Positions 4,418-5,188 of a DNA stretch of 5,188 bases are shown here, in pieces. Position numbers and translations under genes: made by a program. Within the stretch, counting starts at the first letter, position 1; the number at the start of each line of letters is the position of its first letter. This DNA comes from Dehalococcoidia bacterium (GTDB lineage Bacteria; Chloroflexota; Dehalococcoidia; SAR202; UBA11138), in NCBI GenBank assembly GCA_012270625.1, contig JAAXHZ010000082.1, positions 1-5,188 on the forward strand. Direction: 5' to 3'. The notes beneath the pieces were generated by a model that made no database searches, was not told the origin of the DNA, and was given only the letters and a program-made list of their open reading frames with translations.

Positions 4418-5188
4418 TTACACAGCCAGCCCCTGTCTGATCTCCCGTGGCGAAGCGCCGTCTGGGACAGCCCCGCAAACCTGACCTCGTCCCACTCCTA
4501 CGTACTCGAAGTCCAGCCTTCTCATTTCGGCGGGGTCGAGCGCGTTCCTGCCGTCGAATACCAGTCGCGGCGGAATCATGCACCGCGACACGATGCGCCA
4601 GTCTGACCGGATGATGGAGTCCCACTCCGTCAGCAGCACCAGCGCCTGTGTCCGGTTCGCCGCCGCCTCCACACCCTCGACCAGCCTGACAGAGGGCGGC
4701 AGGCTCGGACGCGCAGTCTCCATCGCCTCCGGATCGAACGCCTGCACCTCTGTGCCCTCGTCCACCAGCGCGCGTATCAGGTCGAGCGATGGGGCGTCTC
4801 GAACGTCGTCGGTGCCGGGCTTGAACGCCAGACCGAGGATGCCGACTCTCAGGCCGTTAATCGCACCGCCGAACCTCTGTCGCAGCGCGTGCAGCGGCAG
4901 AAGGCGCTGCCTGTTGTTGGTGTTGATTACCGACCTCAAAAGATCCACGCTCGCGCCGCTGGTGAGCGCGAGATGGTCCAGCGCGCGGACGTCCTTGGGG
5001 AAGCAGGAGCCGCCGTAGCCGACTCCAGCGTGGATTCTGGCGCCCGTCCTCGAGTCCATTGCCATACCCTCGCTGACGTGGTCGATAGACGCTCCAACGG
5101 TGTCACACAAGGACGCGATCTCGTTGATAAAGGATATTCGGGTGGCGAGAAAGGCGTTACTGGCGTACTTGATCATCTCCGCGCTGGT
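4418..5188 (-). CDS. ugd: UDP-glucose 6-dehydrogenase, C-terminal part (5' end outside window)
   Basis: The last 256 residues of an NAD-dependent UDP-glucose dehydrogenase are present. The enzyme oxidises UDP-glucose twice to UDP-glucuronate in the cytoplasm, a precursor for exopolysaccharide, capsule or glycolipid sugars. The fragment begins TSAEMIKYASNAFLATR, which contains the conserved active-site Lys (7) and Asn (11). The catalytic cysteine C62 sits in GYGGSCFPKD, with the following K65/D66. The C-terminal UDP-binding domain carries LGLAFKPGTDDVRDAPS (about 118-134), AFDPEAM, LLTEWD and the closing DGRNALDP...EYVGVGR. The missing part is the N-terminal NAD-binding Rossmann domain, lying beyond the right edge. 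An in-frame ATG at 5174-5176 is internal, not the start. About 20 residues follow the usual terminal VGVGR motif. The related UDP-N-acetylmannosamine dehydrogenase subfamily is less likely given the FKPGTDDVRD motif. The gene converges on DUF2442. Confidence 0.95.
   Translation of the reverse strand, partial: TSAEMIKYASNAFLATRISFINEIASLCDTVGASIDHVSEGMAMDSRTGARIHAGVGYGGSCFPKDVRALDHLALTSGASVDLLRSVINTNNRQRLLPLHALRQRFGGAINGLRVGILGLAFKPGTDDVRDAPSLDLIRALVDEGTEVQAFDPEAMETARPSLPPSVRLVEGVEAAANRTQALVLLTEWDSIIRSDWRIVSRCMIPPRLVFDGRNALDPAEMRRLDFEYVGVGRGQVCGAVPDGASPREIRQGLAV

Noticed and set aside
1..5188. CRISPR array, insertion sequence or replication origin
   Set aside because: No regularly spaced direct repeats, transposase motifs, terminal inverted repeats or DnaA-box clusters were seen.

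Overview
The window looks like a bacterial chromosome of moderately high GC (judged by eye). It holds mostly housekeeping biosynthetic genes plus two small accessory gene pairs. A Chloroflexota-like bacterium (SAR202/Dehalococcoidia type) would fit the intergenic repeat, the HicBA variant and the OmpR-type regulator with a degenerate receiver. This is a weak inference, because no marker gene in the window fixes the phylum.

Region 1-2964 (minus strand) reads as one compact operon. In transcription order it encodes an OmpR/PhoB-type DNA-binding regulator with a degenerate receiver domain, a class IV PLP aminotransferase (branched-chain type), a HicB-like antitoxin, a HicA-like toxin, and homoserine kinase (ThrB), which runs off the left edge. 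The junctions are 15 nt, a 4-nt ATGA overlap, a 23-nt overlap and a 1-nt gap. The toxin-antitoxin pair is therefore wedged between two amino-acid biosynthesis genes. ThrB supplies phosphohomoserine for threonine, the precursor of isoleucine. A branched-chain aminotransferase would perform the last step of isoleucine, valine and leucine synthesis.

Region 2965-3389 is intergenic. It contains an extended -10 promoter and leader hairpin for the minus-strand operon, a dispersed-repeat-type palindrome (GGTTCCGGC..GCCGGAATGACG), a pyrimidine-rich tract, an 8-bp perfect inverted repeat and a good sigma70-type promoter. That promoter drives a tRNA-Asp(GTC) gene with an encoded CCA (3390-3466).

Region 3467-4252 (plus strand) starts directly at the tRNA 3' end. 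An open frame with no usable start codon, possibly the 3' remnant of a gene, runs into and overlaps a DUF4160 gene. A DUF2442 gene follows 5 nt later. The DUF4160-DUF2442 pair is a recurrent two-gene unit with toxin-antitoxin-like traits, and its place beside a tRNA suggests acquisition or local rearrangement.

Region 4253-4417 is a convergent intergenic gap with a strong hairpin, probably a shared terminator. From 4418 to the right edge (minus strand) lies the C-terminal half of UDP-glucose 6-dehydrogenase, used for UDP-glucuronate and surface polysaccharide synthesis.

No clearly unprecedented system is visible. The points most worth checking are the HicBA pair translationally nested in the threonine/branched-chain operon and the start-less frame between tRNA-Asp and the DUF4160-DUF2442 pair.
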